From CAYRML01 sp050942825 (lineage in GTDB: Bacteria; Bacillota; Dehalobacteriia; UBA4068), in contig JBMNOA010000010.1 of NCBI GenBank assembly GCA_050942825.1, positions 1 to 45,486 of the forward strand: a stretch of 45,486 nucleotides of DNA, read 5' to 3'. Shown here in pieces: positions 33,009-42,407 of the stretch. Under the pieces are notes generated by a model that saw nothing but the letters and a program-made list of their open reading frames with translations, was not told the DNA's origin and did no database searches. The position numbers were made by a program, and so were the translations under genes. Each line of letters opens with the position of its first letter. Positions within the stretch are counted from its first letter, which is position 1.

Positions 33009-35231
33009 TTATTGAAGTTCTAGTTTATCTATTAAATTCAATGTGCTGTAATTATATGATACCAGCATATTATCCTGGATATAGAAAAGCTTATCATCGA
33101 TATAAAGCACTCTGCCGCCGTAGGGAATGTTACTACCGTATGCAGTAGCCGGAGGTGCCTCCAGAGTTCCTTTTAACTTTAACTTCTTCTGATCATAGTT
33201 CATAATGATGGCTTGCTGTTTAGCTTCCATGCTCTTGGCATCGGTGGTTATATAACCGACAATGGCTAAGTTCTTGGACTCACTATCGACCATTACCGCC
33301 TTATGATTATTCAAGGCCTCGGCATAACTGCCTGTTGTCCCCAACACATAGTTAGCAAGTTCTCGTGGTTTGCCCATATTAGATACATCGAAGAGGGAAA
33401 ATTTGATACCCCCAGTACGTGTACCGACTACGATTTCCTTACCGTTAGCATCCTTTTGATAGATATCAACCGTTTCCTGCCCAATTCCCAGGATCAGATC
33501 TTCTCCAACCGGATGTAGATAGCTGCTAAAACCGGGCACTTTCAATTCTCCTGTTATTTTGGGTTCCTTAGGGTTAGAAAGGTCGAAAACAAACAGCGGG
33601 TCAATGGTCCTGAAAGTCACTATATATCCTTTATCGCCCAGATAACGTACGGAATAGATTCGTTCACCTTTGGCAAAACCTGCAACAGAGCCGCAGACAT
33701 TAAGTGAATCATCCAGCACATATAAGTAATTACCGTTTTCCCAGGTAGATGTAGCAACCCGTAAATAACCATCTTGCTCATCCATGGCAAACTGATTGAT
33801 TATGTCGCCCTTAACCATACCGGAACCAGCATATCCTACATTTGTACCATTGAGATGGAATTTAATAATCGAGGTCGCTCCATTATAATCAGATCCGGCC
33901 ACATATAGCGATGATTTGTTCATATAGAAAATATAACCTGATGCTGCTATGGCCTCAACCTCAGTTTTTTGATTATTATTGATATTGACGGCAGAAACTA
34001 CCAAATACCCTGATGCCGGAAGTCTCGGCATGATCATGACATCATTGAGACTGATAGCAGTTGCCTTATTACCGGCCACACTATCCTTCATCAGTGGTAA
34101 TATATCATCACCGTAGATATAGCTGCTGGTAATCATGTAGACAATATCATTATTTTTACGGCTCGACTGGTAGCTCCCCTGCATTTCATGGCTTTTCAGA
34201 AAAACCGGTTTTTCTGCATTGCTAATGTCATAAATATCCATGAAACTAAAACTTTTGTGATATTCTGGCATGATTTTGGAGCTTATAGCCTCTTCAAAGG
34301 GGCGATTGCCGTTACCTGATTCGGTTTTTGTACCTAAAATTACCAAGCGATTGCCATCCACATAAATCTCGTTCACATATTTAGTCAGCGGCAGCCGAAT
34401 AGTGGCAGCCTCGCTCAGATGGTTTGCATCAGCACGCACGATGCGAATGGCGTTACTGGCACATAGATAAATATATTTGCCGTCTGTTTTAATAATATCT
34501 GCCTCATCGATGCCTGCTACTTGTACATTGGTTTCAGCATAACCGCCCGCAGTCTCTTTTACCGCCTGATTATCCTGCACAGTAGATGATTTATCTAATG
34601 AATCGGTAGCTACATCATTTCGCCATTGTAAAGATTCGCTAAAAGCCTTGCGCAACTCAGCCTTACTGTTTACTTTTACAGCTGTGCCAATTTTTTCCTT
34701 CACTTTATTTATTAGCTCCGGCTGCTGAGAAAGATCGATGGTTTGGTCAGCAATAGCAATTACTCCGTTGTGATAGGAAACTTTTTTCCCTAGAATATCT
34801 TCACTTATGACACGAAAGGGAAGCATGATTCTATTGTTGAGAATCAGTGATTTGGTATCCAATTTTACTATCTTTGCTGGCTGACCAGCTACAATATATT
34901 TTGGCTCATTGATAGGGAAAATATATTGCTTGTCTTGATATTTAACAATTGCTCTGTTAGCAGCTTTATCATAGGAGACAGAAGCACCAAAGTATTCGGA
35001 TATGGCCCGCAACGGTATTAATGTGCGCGATTTTACTACAGTAGCTGCTACATCTAGGTTTTCGGGATCTAATGCCTTGATCTGGTTATTAGAAAGTATC
35101 AGGGGGCTTTCCGTATGCAGAAATATTCCATCGGGCAGTGTTTCATTTGCTTCCATAGCTATAGCACTACCACAAGTAGCAAGTGAAATAGCGATAACAA
35201 GTACTGATAATAATAAAATCCGCTTGTTCAT
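33009..35231 (-). CDS. Secreted beta-propeller protein with copper-amine-oxidase-like N-terminal domain
   Basis: A 740-residue exported protein. Residues 1-25 are a signal peptide (RILLLSVLVIAISLATCGSAIAM); the LATC could even be lipobox-like. Residues ~30-165 are a stalk domain of the copper-amine-oxidase N-terminal type (RTLIPLRAISEYFGASVSYD and NRIMLPFRVISEDILGKKV). Residues ~230-740 form a C-terminal beta-propeller (AGIDEADIIKTDGKYIYL, SFMDIYDISNAEKPVFLKS, VFDLSNPKEPKITGELKVPGFSSYLHP). Such proteins are extracellular or wall-associated, role unknown. No partner gene is adjacent. Confidence 0.85.
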   Translation of the reverse strand: MNKRILLLSVLVIAISLATCGSAIAMEANETLPDGIFLHTESPLILSNNQIKALDPENLDVAATVVKSRTLIPLRAISEYFGASVSYDKAANRAIVKYQDKQYIFPINEPKYIVAGQPAKIVKLDTKSLILNNRIMLPFRVISEDILGKKVSYHNGVIAIADQTIDLSQQPELINKVKEKIGTAVKVNSKAELRKAFSESLQWRNDVATDSLDKSSTVQDNQAVKETAGGYAETNVQVAGIDEADIIKTDGKYIYLCASNAIRIVRADANHLSEAATIRLPLTKYVNEIYVDGNRLVILGTKTESGNGNRPFEEAISSKIMPEYHKSFSFMDIYDISNAEKPVFLKSHEMQGSYQSSRKNNDIVYMITSSYIYGDDILPLMKDSVAGNKATAISLNDVMIMPRLPASGYLVVSAVNINNNQKTEVEAIAASGYIFYMNKSSLYVAGSDYNGATSIIKFHLNGTNVGYAGSGMVKGDIINQFAMDEQDGYLRVATSTWENGNYLYVLDDSLNVCGSVAGFAKGERIYSVRYLGDKGYIVTFRTIDPLFVFDLSNPKEPKITGELKVPGFSSYLHPVGEDLILGIGQETVDIYQKDANGKEIVVGTRTGGIKFSLFDVSNMGKPRELANYVLGTTGSYAEALNNHKAVMVDSESKNLAIVGYITTDAKSMEAKQQAIIMNYDQKKLKLKGTLEAPPATAYGSNIPYGGRVLYIDDKLFYIQDNMLVSYNYSTLNLIDKLELQ

Positions 35232-35604
35232 AAACTATCATCCCTTTCTGTTATAGTATGTATTACTAATTCTTTATTTACATTAGACATAACCTATACC
35301 AAAAAGTTCCTTTAAATATAACATAAATTTATACTTTGTAGATAAAAATTTATCGATATTTCAGCTTAGTTGTACATCCATTTAGAAAAGAGTACTTAAC
35401 CTCTCGGATAAGGCTTGAGCTAGCGGTTTATGAAGAGTAGCATCCTTGACTATATTTTGCCTTAGCTGAAGAAGAACATAGTATTTTAAAAATTTAGAAA
35501 GACTTAAAACATCATTCACATACTATCTGATATTTAAATCAATTCTTGCATATATTTAAAAGTAAAAATTATCTCTAGGTACAAACAATTTGGGAGTTGT
35601 TTTC
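35232..35604. other. Divergent intergenic region, nothing coding
   Basis: About 370 AT-rich bases between the divergently read beta-propeller and radical SAM genes. I see no gene, RNA motif or repeat; the beta-propeller promoter should lie here but is not clear. Confidence 0.5.
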
Positions 35605-35633
35605 TTGACAAATTGAATTAAAAGTTATACTTT
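35605..35633 (+). promoter_or_regulatory. Promoter of the radical SAM gene
   Basis: TTGACA (35605-35610) and TACTTT (35628-35633), 17 bases apart. The resulting leader is about 180 bases long and has no recognisable riboswitch. Confidence 0.65.
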
Positions 35634-35820
35634 TATATAAAAGATTCAGAAATGTTCGAAGATTCAGCATCAAATCGTCTTACGGCTATTTACTTACCAA
35701 ATATTATTTATCTGATAGGTAACAATTTATTAATCCTATTAATTATTTCTTAAAGTAATGGAATAAGCATATATTTATGCGGCTCTTTAAAGAAATACAA
35801 TTTTATAGGAGGTGCTTATC

Positions 35821-37236
35821 TTGATCAAGGCAGAGCAAGTTCGTAAGTTTTTAGGTAGTTCTTTTGTACAATGGCATTTAAAAAAATTGTCTAAAAAAAA
35901 TGATACCGGTGAATCGCTTATTGATCAGGTGTTTGCCGCATATGCAGGACAAGGAAAACTAAAATTGAAATATTTACCTTATCATATCTTCATCTCATTT
36001 ATTCCTTACTTTTTAAAAGAAGATAAAGATAGATTAAAAAATGAAATATATGCCAAACGTTTTTATCGCCGGGCAATAACCAATGTCGCTCGTAGCGTAT
36101 GCGAACTGGGATTAAGCACACCTCAACGTTTTTCCGCCCCCTTGCTTGTGGTGTGGAACTTCACCAATGCTTGTAATCTGTCGTGTAAACATTGCTATCA
36201 AAATGCTAATCGCATACTTCCTGATGAACTTGTTCTAGAAGAACGCCTCAAAATTATTGATCAATTAGCTTACAATGATGTAGCTTCACTGGCCTTCTCG
36301 GGAGGAGAACCCTTAATGCATAAAGATTTTTGGCCAGTAGCTGAATACGCTAATAAAAAAGGCATCCATATCTCGGTGGCCACTAACGGAACCTTGATCA
36401 CCAAAGAAGTAGCGGAACGTCTAAAAGAAGTAGGTGTAAATTATGTAGAAATCAGCGTAGACAGCGCTAATGCTAAAGTTCACGATGAGTTCCGCGGCGG
36501 CTTGGGTTATTGGGAACGTTCAATAGCAGGAATAAAAAATTGTGTAGAAACAGATGGACTGCTAGTGGGGATGGCAACCACAGTAACACGCAAAAATTTT
36601 TATGAACTGCATGAACTTATCAAACTATCTAAGGATTTAAAAGTCAATTCTTTCTATTCTTTTAATTTTATACCCGTTGGCCGCGGAAAAGCTATTATAG
36701 AAGATGATCTTACTCCGGCTATGCGTGAAGAGATGCTGCAAATCCTTTATGATTATTTTCTCGAAAATGAAGTACATACTTTCTCGACTTGTCCTCAATA
36801 CGGTCGTTATTGTTATCAACAAGATAGCAAAAACTCTATTATTAATTGTCACTACGGTTTTACTAAAGGAGAGCATGCAAAAATGCTGGCCGATTATATT
36901 GGTGGCTGTGGCTCTGGGCGTTTATATTGTGCCATTCAACCAAATGGAAAAGTAACTCCCTGCGTATTTATGCCGATTACAGTAGGTGATTTACGAAAAG
37001 AGCGTCTCGAAGATATCTGGCATAATTCCCAGGTTATGAAAAGATTGCGTGATCGCTCAGAATTGCAAGAACACTGTGGTAGCTGTGATAACCGCAGTAT
37101 GTGCGGCGGCTGCCGAGCCAGAGCATACGGCTACTTCCAGGATTTTATGGCTCCTGATCCAGGGTGCTACAAAAATACGAAGGCCTGGGAGGAATTAGTA
37201 GCCCAAGAGGAGCTTAGGTTAACCTCGGAGGCTTAA
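35821..37236 (+). CDS. Radical SAM/SPASM protein, AhbD/NirJ-like
   Basis: A 471-residue enzyme. A helical N-terminal extension (~1-110) precedes the SAM cluster motif CNLSCKHCYQNA, then FSGGEPLMHKDFW and SVDSANAKVHDEFRG. The C-terminal SPASM part holds the cysteines of two auxiliary clusters: GCGSGRLYCAIQPNGKVTPC and CGSCDNRSMCGGCRARAYGYF...DPGCYKN. The CGGCRARAY...DPGC ending recalls the heme-pathway enzymes AhbC, AhbD and NirJ, but peptide maturases also share it and no siroheme genes are adjacent. I use TTG 35821, eight bases after GGAGG; the in-frame GTG at 35812 lies inside that ribosome site. Confidence 0.78.
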   Translation: MIKAEQVRKFLGSSFVQWHLKKLSKKNDTGESLIDQVFAAYAGQGKLKLKYLPYHIFISFIPYFLKEDKDRLKNEIYAKRFYRRAITNVARSVCELGLSTPQRFSAPLLVVWNFTNACNLSCKHCYQNANRILPDELVLEERLKIIDQLAYNDVASLAFSGGEPLMHKDFWPVAEYANKKGIHISVATNGTLITKEVAERLKEVGVNYVEISVDSANAKVHDEFRGGLGYWERSIAGIKNCVETDGLLVGMATTVTRKNFYELHELIKLSKDLKVNSFYSFNFIPVGRGKAIIEDDLTPAMREEMLQILYDYFLENEVHTFSTCPQYGRYCYQQDSKNSIINCHYGFTKGEHAKMLADYIGGCGSGRLYCAIQPNGKVTPCVFMPITVGDLRKERLEDIWHNSQVMKRLRDRSELQEHCGSCDNRSMCGGCRARAYGYFQDFMAPDPGCYKNTKAWEELVAQEELRLTSEA

Positions 37237-37311
37237 CAGATTTATTGCTTGATTTTCTCTAGGCTAAGATTATTGCAGATACTCGACATCCAAGATTTTT
37301 TGAGTAACAAA

Positions 37312-37339
37312 AACAGGCCGCCAGATTATGAGGCCTGTT
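37312..37339 (+). terminator. Terminator of the radical SAM gene
   Basis: AACAGGCC (37312-37319) pairs with GGCCTGTT (37332-37339), followed by ATTTATTATTT. Confidence 0.75.
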
Positions 37340-37402
37340 ATTTATTATTTGACACAATAATCAAATAGTCGATAAAGGTTATAAATTATTTAATATTTAT
37401 AT

Positions 37403-38836
37403 TTATTTTTCTCTATCAGTTTTATGATTATGTTTATCAATAGCGGTAAGCTCTGAAGAAAGTTCCGTAGACAATTCTGCTTCATACAGATTACTTCTTC
37501 TGTTTTTCTTTATTTTAGTATGAAATTTAAAGATCAAATAGCATATTGAATAAAAAGCGACTATGATTATACCCATAACAAGCCCCGACTCCTGTCCGGA
37601 AATAGACGGCATGCTTATTATGGCAATCACTAGGAATATCAGCACAAATATAGAAGTATATGGGTAACCCCATAACTGACATTTTCCAGAGGGAGGACAG
37701 CCATTAATTTTACGAAATTTTATATGAGTAGCCATTATGGCAGCATAGGTAAATAGCATCGCAAAAGCCCCTGAGCTTACTAAAAACAAATATACTCTTG
37801 GAAGTAATAATCCGATACCTAAGCTAAAAAGCATTGCCAGACCAGAAAATATTATGCCTTTATAGGGTACTTTCTTATTGTCTCTCAACCAACTCGGTGC
37901 AAGACCTCCATTGCAAAGCGTCCGTATCATTCTACCTAGGCCAAACATGGCAGCCACCATTGTCGAAAGAATTGCCGCAATAAGTACTATATTGATTGCC
38001 GTTCCGGCCCATCTGATTCCTTGTTGATTAAGGGCAGTTACGATTGGGCTGTTATCTTCGGTTATTAATGCTGTAGGAACTAGCGGTAAAATCACTGCGA
38101 AGGTAAGGATATATAAACCTATCAGGCATAAAACTGTATAACCGATCGCTTTGGGAATTGTTTTGTCGGGATCTTTTGCTTCAGAAGCGGTAAATACTAT
38201 TACTTCAAAACCCGCATATGCAAATAATACTATTAACATACTTCCCGCCAGTGACATAATACCACCCGGCATAAAAGATTCATCAGCCAAAGCTCCTATG
38301 CCAAGTGCAGGCTTTCCCGGAAACAAACCAAAAATTAATAGAACTGCTATGATAATAAATAAAAAGAGTGCCAATAACTTAATCGAAACTAAACCGCCCA
38401 CAAGTTTACTTAATCTATCCATTCCTAACAAATTAAGCAAGGTAACAACAATAATTATTATACTTGCCAGTAAGGCCATTGATATATGGGGCATCCATTC
38501 ACGCACCAGAATAGCTACAGCTGCCGCTTCACTGGACATCGCAAGAACGATACCTGTCCAATAAACCCATCCGACAACAAAGCCGGTACCCTGTCCAAAG
38601 GTCTTGGAGACAAAAATATGAAATGATCCGGCATTTGGATTAGCTACGGTCATCTCAGACATAGCAAAAAGTATAATATAAACCAAAATACCGCCAAACA
38701 CATAGGCTAATAAAACAGAAGGACCTGAGGCTTGAATTGCTACCGAAGATCCGAGGAAAAACGATGCACCTATAACGTTAGCTAAAGCCATAACAATAAT
38801 ATGCCTTGCGGATAAGCCTTTATCTTTCCTTGCCAA
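37403..38836 (-). CDS. APC-family amino acid permease
   Basis: A ~477-residue membrane transporter with about 12 hydrophobic helices. The first helix carries the APC substrate motif (IIVMALANVIGASFFLGSSVAI); GFEVIVFTASEAKDPDKTIPKAI is the conserved segment after helix 6. It resembles the amino acid/GABA permease branch; the substrate is not readable. The C-terminus is a hydrophilic tail. I prefer TTG 38836 behind GGAGAG; TTG 38851 is the longer alternative but has no ribosome site. The operon downstream on the map oxidises amino-acid-derived 2-oxoacids, which could make amino acid uptake a functional partner. Confidence 0.85.
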   Translation of the reverse strand: MARKDKGLSARHIIVMALANVIGASFFLGSSVAIQASGPSVLLAYVFGGILVYIILFAMSEMTVANPNAGSFHIFVSKTFGQGTGFVVGWVYWTGIVLAMSSEAAAVAILVREWMPHISMALLASIIIIVVTLLNLLGMDRLSKLVGGLVSIKLLALFLFIIIAVLLIFGLFPGKPALGIGALADESFMPGGIMSLAGSMLIVLFAYAGFEVIVFTASEAKDPDKTIPKAIGYTVLCLIGLYILTFAVILPLVPTALITEDNSPIVTALNQQGIRWAGTAINIVLIAAILSTMVAAMFGLGRMIRTLCNGGLAPSWLRDNKKVPYKGIIFSGLAMLFSLGIGLLLPRVYLFLVSSGAFAMLFTYAAIMATHIKFRKINGCPPSGKCQLWGYPYTSIFVLIFLVIAIISMPSISGQESGLVMGIIIVAFYSICYLIFKFHTKIKKNRRSNLYEAELSTELSSELTAIDKHNHKTDREK

Positions 38837-38952
38837 AAACTTTCTCTCCAAACTTATGGAATTATGAATATTATTATGACCCTAAATTAAATATATAAAC
38901 TTCTAATAAAGAAATGAAATCCCTCAAAATAACAGAATTTTTACAAAAAATG

Positions 38953-38977
38953 AACACCCCCTAATATAGGGGGTGTT
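38953..38977 (-). terminator. Terminator of the oxidoreductase operon
   Basis: AACACCCCC and GGGGGTGTT arms (38953-38961, 38969-38977), followed on the minus strand by CATTTTTTG. It lies 20 bases after the stop of the CbiET-like gene. Confidence 0.88.
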
Positions 38978-38998
38978 TGGCAATACAAACTGTAATTT

Positions 38999-39919
38999 TT
39001 ATTGAGCGGTTTTGATGCTCTTGCCAGAGATTAACCAAGGAGCAGGAAATGGCACCGTCAAATTTTTGCTGTTGACGCGTGATACCTGTATATGTATTAC
39101 TTCTGTGCGCTCCAAGCCGTTTTCTCTAAACAAAGTGGGGAGTGCTGCCAGAATTTCAAAATCCAGGGTGTAGATGACAAAATCCATGTGAGGATTAATG
39201 GTCAACAGGGTTTTTATTTCATTGCTGATCCTGGGGGATGCCACGATAAAAGCTATGTCGGGCACCAACTGCTCATCAAGACTACCATCTAGCAGTGCAT
39301 CAACAGATTCAACGATTGTTACATTGTTCAGTCCAAATTGAACTGTATTTTCTTTCATGGTATGGCGGTCCCTACTGTCGTATTCCACAGCAATGACATT
39401 ACCTTCGGTAGCGATCATGGCAGCCTCTACCGCTATACTCTCACCTGAGATTATACATATATTATCTTGATCACCCAAATTGAGTTTATTCATGATAATT
39501 GCCCGTACTTCACGGCAACAATACTGAACGGAGCCTTTAGAAAAACGGCTGTTTTCTATACCTATTTGATAATTGGTGGCAGCATTAGGATTAACTATTA
39601 GCATGGCTGCAGAGGCATTGATACCACGGTCAATCATATATGAAAGCTTGTCGTGCTTGATCTGGCCTAATGGTTCTGAGCCCTCATTATACCAGATATC
39701 GCAATCCCCTAGTTCTGCATTCCACATTTCATAGAAGATATCAGGATGTCCGGCATCAGTAAAGACCAGTACAGCTTGGTTACTCATTATGGCCGGAATT
39801 AGGTTTTTATTCTTACCGGTGATATCAAGTATCTTCAGTTTTGTCAGGTTGATTTCAACGTTGGCTGCAAAATACTGAAGCCAGGATAAAATGGCCTCAT
39901 TGGTAAATATTGATTCCAT
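38999..39919 (-). CDS. Degenerate CbiET-like (precorrin-6Y methyltransferase-like) protein
   Basis: A 306-residue protein whose layout follows CbiE-CbiT. The segment around GIENSRFSKGSVQYCCREVRAIIMNKL matches the CbiE/CbiT junction (usual form: PDxxF...TKxEVRA), and ESIAVEAAMIATEGNVIAVEYDSRDRHTMKENTVQFGLNNVTIVES matches the CbiT Rossmann core. However the SAM glycine loop, normally DxGxGxGxxxxE, reads IISGESIAVE, and the CbiE N-terminal GxGPG region is missing or shortened (306 residues against ~400). Methyltransfer is doubtful. It follows the 2-oxoacid oxidoreductase genes by 58 bases and shares their terminator. Start at ATG 39919, eight bases after AAAGGAGG. Confidence 0.65.
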   Translation of the reverse strand: MESIFTNEAILSWLQYFAANVEINLTKLKILDITGKNKNLIPAIMSNQAVLVFTDAGHPDIFYEMWNAELGDCDIWYNEGSEPLGQIKHDKLSYMIDRGINASAAMLIVNPNAATNYQIGIENSRFSKGSVQYCCREVRAIIMNKLNLGDQDNICIISGESIAVEAAMIATEGNVIAVEYDSRDRHTMKENTVQFGLNNVTIVESVDALLDGSLDEQLVPDIAFIVASPRISNEIKTLLTINPHMDFVIYTLDFEILAALPTLFRENGLERTEVIHIQVSRVNSKNLTVPFPAPWLISGKSIKTAQ

Positions 39920-39977
39920 AGACAAAACCTCCTTTTAACAATATCATACCATATTTGGCGTATTTGTTAAGCAGATT

Positions 39978-40916
39978 TTAAGCACCGGTACGTTCCAGCA
40001 ATTGCTCCCATTTTTGATCTACATATTGCTGCACTTCTTCAATCATCCACTCATTACCTTTCTGGAACAAGTGTTTGAATCTGCCCTGAATGCGGAGAAA
40101 TTCTACCACAGGCAGCTTTTTCTTTGGCATATAACTGAGACGCCATACCCCCTCTTCTACTTCGTAAAGGGGCCAAGCACAGGTATTTACTGCAAGCCTG
40201 ACGATTTCTGCCAGCTTAGCCATAGGGTAGTCCCAACCACGGGGACACGGAGACAATACATTCAAAAAGCACGGTCCTTGTGTATAAATAGCCTTATGAG
40301 ACTTGGTATGCAAATCTTTAAAATTACCTATGGGGGCAGTCTGGGCTACATAAGGGATATTATGTGCCACCAAAATCTCAGTCAAATCCTTTTTATGTTC
40401 CTTTTTACCCTGCTGTGCAGAACCTACAGCCGTAGTAGTAGTGCGGGTAAAGCGAGGCGTTGCAGATGAACGTTGGATGCCAGTATTCATATAAGCCTCG
40501 TTATCGTAACAAACATATACCATGTCATGACCACGTTCCATAGCACCCGACAGGGATTGAAAACCGATATCATAAGTGCCGCCATCACCGGCGAAAGTGA
40601 TGAATTTAACGGTACCTTCTACTTTGCCACGACGTTTCAAGGCATTATATGCTGCCTCCACACCAGAACAGGTAGCAGCGGCATTCTCAAAAGCAGAATG
40701 AATATAGCTGTCTGTATAGGCTGTATAAGGATACATAAAGGTGGAGACTTCCAAGCAACCGGTGGCATTGACCACTACTGCCCTGTCCTCTTTTTCCAAA
40801 GCGCGCAGTACCCCCGATACCACAATACCGGCACCGCAACCGGCACAGAGACGATGCCCACCAGTAAGACGTGCAGGCTTTTCTACTTCTCGTTTTAGGT
40901 CATATACTATGCTCAT
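39978..40916 (-). CDS. 2-oxoacid:ferredoxin oxidoreductase, beta subunit (TPP-binding)
   Basis: A 312-residue thiamine-diphosphate-binding subunit. The N-terminal CAGCGAGIVVSG (~24-35) gives cluster cysteines, TFAGDGGTYDIGFQSLSGAMERG carries the GDG TPP motif, and YDNEAYMNTGIQRSSATPRFTRTT is typical of POR/VOR beta chains. It works with the alpha, gamma and delta subunits to decarboxylate a 2-oxoacid to its CoA ester and reduce ferredoxin. Sequence alone does not separate pyruvate from branched-chain substrates; the upstream Ile-type T-box favours the latter. Confidence 0.88.
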   Translation of the reverse strand: MSIVYDLKREVEKPARLTGGHRLCAGCGAGIVVSGVLRALEKEDRAVVVNATGCLEVSTFMYPYTAYTDSYIHSAFENAAATCSGVEAAYNALKRRGKVEGTVKFITFAGDGGTYDIGFQSLSGAMERGHDMVYVCYDNEAYMNTGIQRSSATPRFTRTTTTAVGSAQQGKKEHKKDLTEILVAHNIPYVAQTAPIGNFKDLHTKSHKAIYTQGPCFLNVLSPCPRGWDYPMAKLAEIVRLAVNTCAWPLYEVEEGVWRLSYMPKKKLPVVEFLRIQGRFKHLFQKGNEWMIEEVQQYVDQKWEQLLERTGA

Positions 40917-40917
40917 C

Positions 40918-42102
40918 TTATTTCCTCCTTTGTCTCTGCCCTAAATGTGTATATACTGGCCCAGTCTCCCCGGTCACAGCAATATCCGCCAACCGGCTAA
41001 ACACATATTCAACATCTTCGGTCTTTAAATCACGTCCGCCTAAACCATAAACAATATCGATCAAATAGGGGCGTTGCTTGAGATCATACAAAGCACTGCG
41101 AGTCTCAGCAAACAAAGGCCCTCCGTTTGCGGAAAATCCTTCGGACTTATCCATGACGGCTACAGACTTAGTATTGGCCAGAGCCCGTGCCAGTTCCTCG
41201 CCGGGGAAAGGACGGAAGACTCTGATTTTAATAAGACCAGCCTTTACTCCTTCTTCCCTCAGCTTATCGATTGCTGCTTTGGCAGTTCCGACACTTGATC
41301 CGATTAATACCAAAGCAAGTTCTGCATCCTCCATTCGATATTCTTCAAGTAAGCCATAGTGTCTACCGGAAATTTTTTCAAATTCTGCAGCTACTTGCAA
41401 AATACGTACCTTAGCTGCCTTCATGGCCTCAGCCTCTAGGACTTTATGTTCCATATAATAAGCACTTATATCATATGGCCCTACCGCCAGCGGATTTTCT
41501 TTTTTTAATAAATAATGTTGTGGGTTATATTCTCCCACAAAATTACGCACGACATCAGTCTCTAAAAACTCCATATTCTCCACAGCGTGACTGGTAATGA
41601 AGCCATCCAAACAGATCATTACCGGTAAACGTACGCTCGGATTCTCACCGATAGGCATGGCCATAATAAAATTATCATATGCTTCTTGATTATTTTCCGC
41701 ATAAATCTGGATCCAACCGGTATCACGGGCACCCATAGAATCGGAGTAATCGTGGTTTATGTTAATCGGACCCGAAAGGGCGCGATTGACACAAGCCAGT
41801 GTGACAGGCAGGCGGCAGGAAGCAGCTATGTACAATATTTCATACATGAGCGCCAGGCCACAGGACGAAGTAGCACAGACTGATCTTGCTCCCGCGGCTT
41901 GTGCAGCAACGCATACGGACATCGAACTATGCTCGGATTCCACCGTTACATATTCGGTATTTACCTCGCCATTAGCTACGTATTGGGCAAAATATTCGGG
42001 GATTTCCGTGGAGGGCGTGATCGGGAAGGCTCCCATCACATCGGGATTTATTTGCTTCATGGCATAAGCAACAGCCTCATTACCGGAAATACAATTTTTC
42101 AT
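40918..42102 (-). CDS. 2-oxoacid:ferredoxin oxidoreductase, alpha subunit
   Basis: A 394-residue alpha chain. The pyrimidine-binding domain starts with ISGNEAVAYAMKQINPDVMGAFPITPSTEIPE and YVTVESEHSSMS (TPP-activating Glu), followed by TSSCGLALMYEILYIAA. The C-terminal domain has IKIRVFRPFPGEELARAL and a MDKSEGFSANGGPLFAE segment like those in pyruvate and 2-oxoisovalerate enzymes. Its ATG overlaps the stop of the delta subunit (ATGA), indicating coupled translation. Confidence 0.9.
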   Translation of the reverse strand: MKNCISGNEAVAYAMKQINPDVMGAFPITPSTEIPEYFAQYVANGEVNTEYVTVESEHSSMSVCVAAQAAGARSVCATSSCGLALMYEILYIAASCRLPVTLACVNRALSGPININHDYSDSMGARDTGWIQIYAENNQEAYDNFIMAMPIGENPSVRLPVMICLDGFITSHAVENMEFLETDVVRNFVGEYNPQHYLLKKENPLAVGPYDISAYYMEHKVLEAEAMKAAKVRILQVAAEFEKISGRHYGLLEEYRMEDAELALVLIGSSVGTAKAAIDKLREEGVKAGLIKIRVFRPFPGEELARALANTKSVAVMDKSEGFSANGGPLFAETRSALYDLKQRPYLIDIVYGLGGRDLKTEDVEYVFSRLADIAVTGETGPVYTHLGQRQRRK

Positions 42103-42407
42103 TCGGGCTCACCTCCTGTAACCATTGTTATCGCCAAGAAGGGACATACCTGCTCACAAATGCCGCATCCTTTGCAGTGCATATAATCAAATTCCAGCCG
42201 TTTTCCATCCTTTACTGGGATAGAGCTGTCCGGGCAGAATGGAACACAAATCATGCAGTGTTTACAAGCCTGAGAGTGAAAAACAGGTGTGTCGGTTCGC
42301 CAAGCACCGGTATTAAATTCACGTGCAGTTCCCGGTTCGTAAATCTCTCCGCCGGGCGTCAAGTCCTGCCAGGGTGTATGTTCGTTGATATCCTTTGCAC
42401 GAATCAT
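42099..42407 (-). CDS. 2-oxoacid:ferredoxin oxidoreductase, delta subunit (2[4Fe-4S] ferredoxin)
   Basis: A 102-residue ferredoxin-like subunit. Two complete cluster motifs, CKHCMICVPFCPDSSI and CKGCGICEQVCPFLAI, bind two [4Fe-4S] clusters that carry electrons from the TPP site to ferredoxin. It overlaps both neighbours by four bases (ATGA), so all subunits are made in step. Confidence 0.93.
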   Translation of the reverse strand: MIRAKDINEHTPWQDLTPGGEIYEPGTAREFNTGAWRTDTPVFHSQACKHCMICVPFCPDSSIPVKDGKRLEFDYMHCKGCGICEQVCPFLAITMVTGGEPE

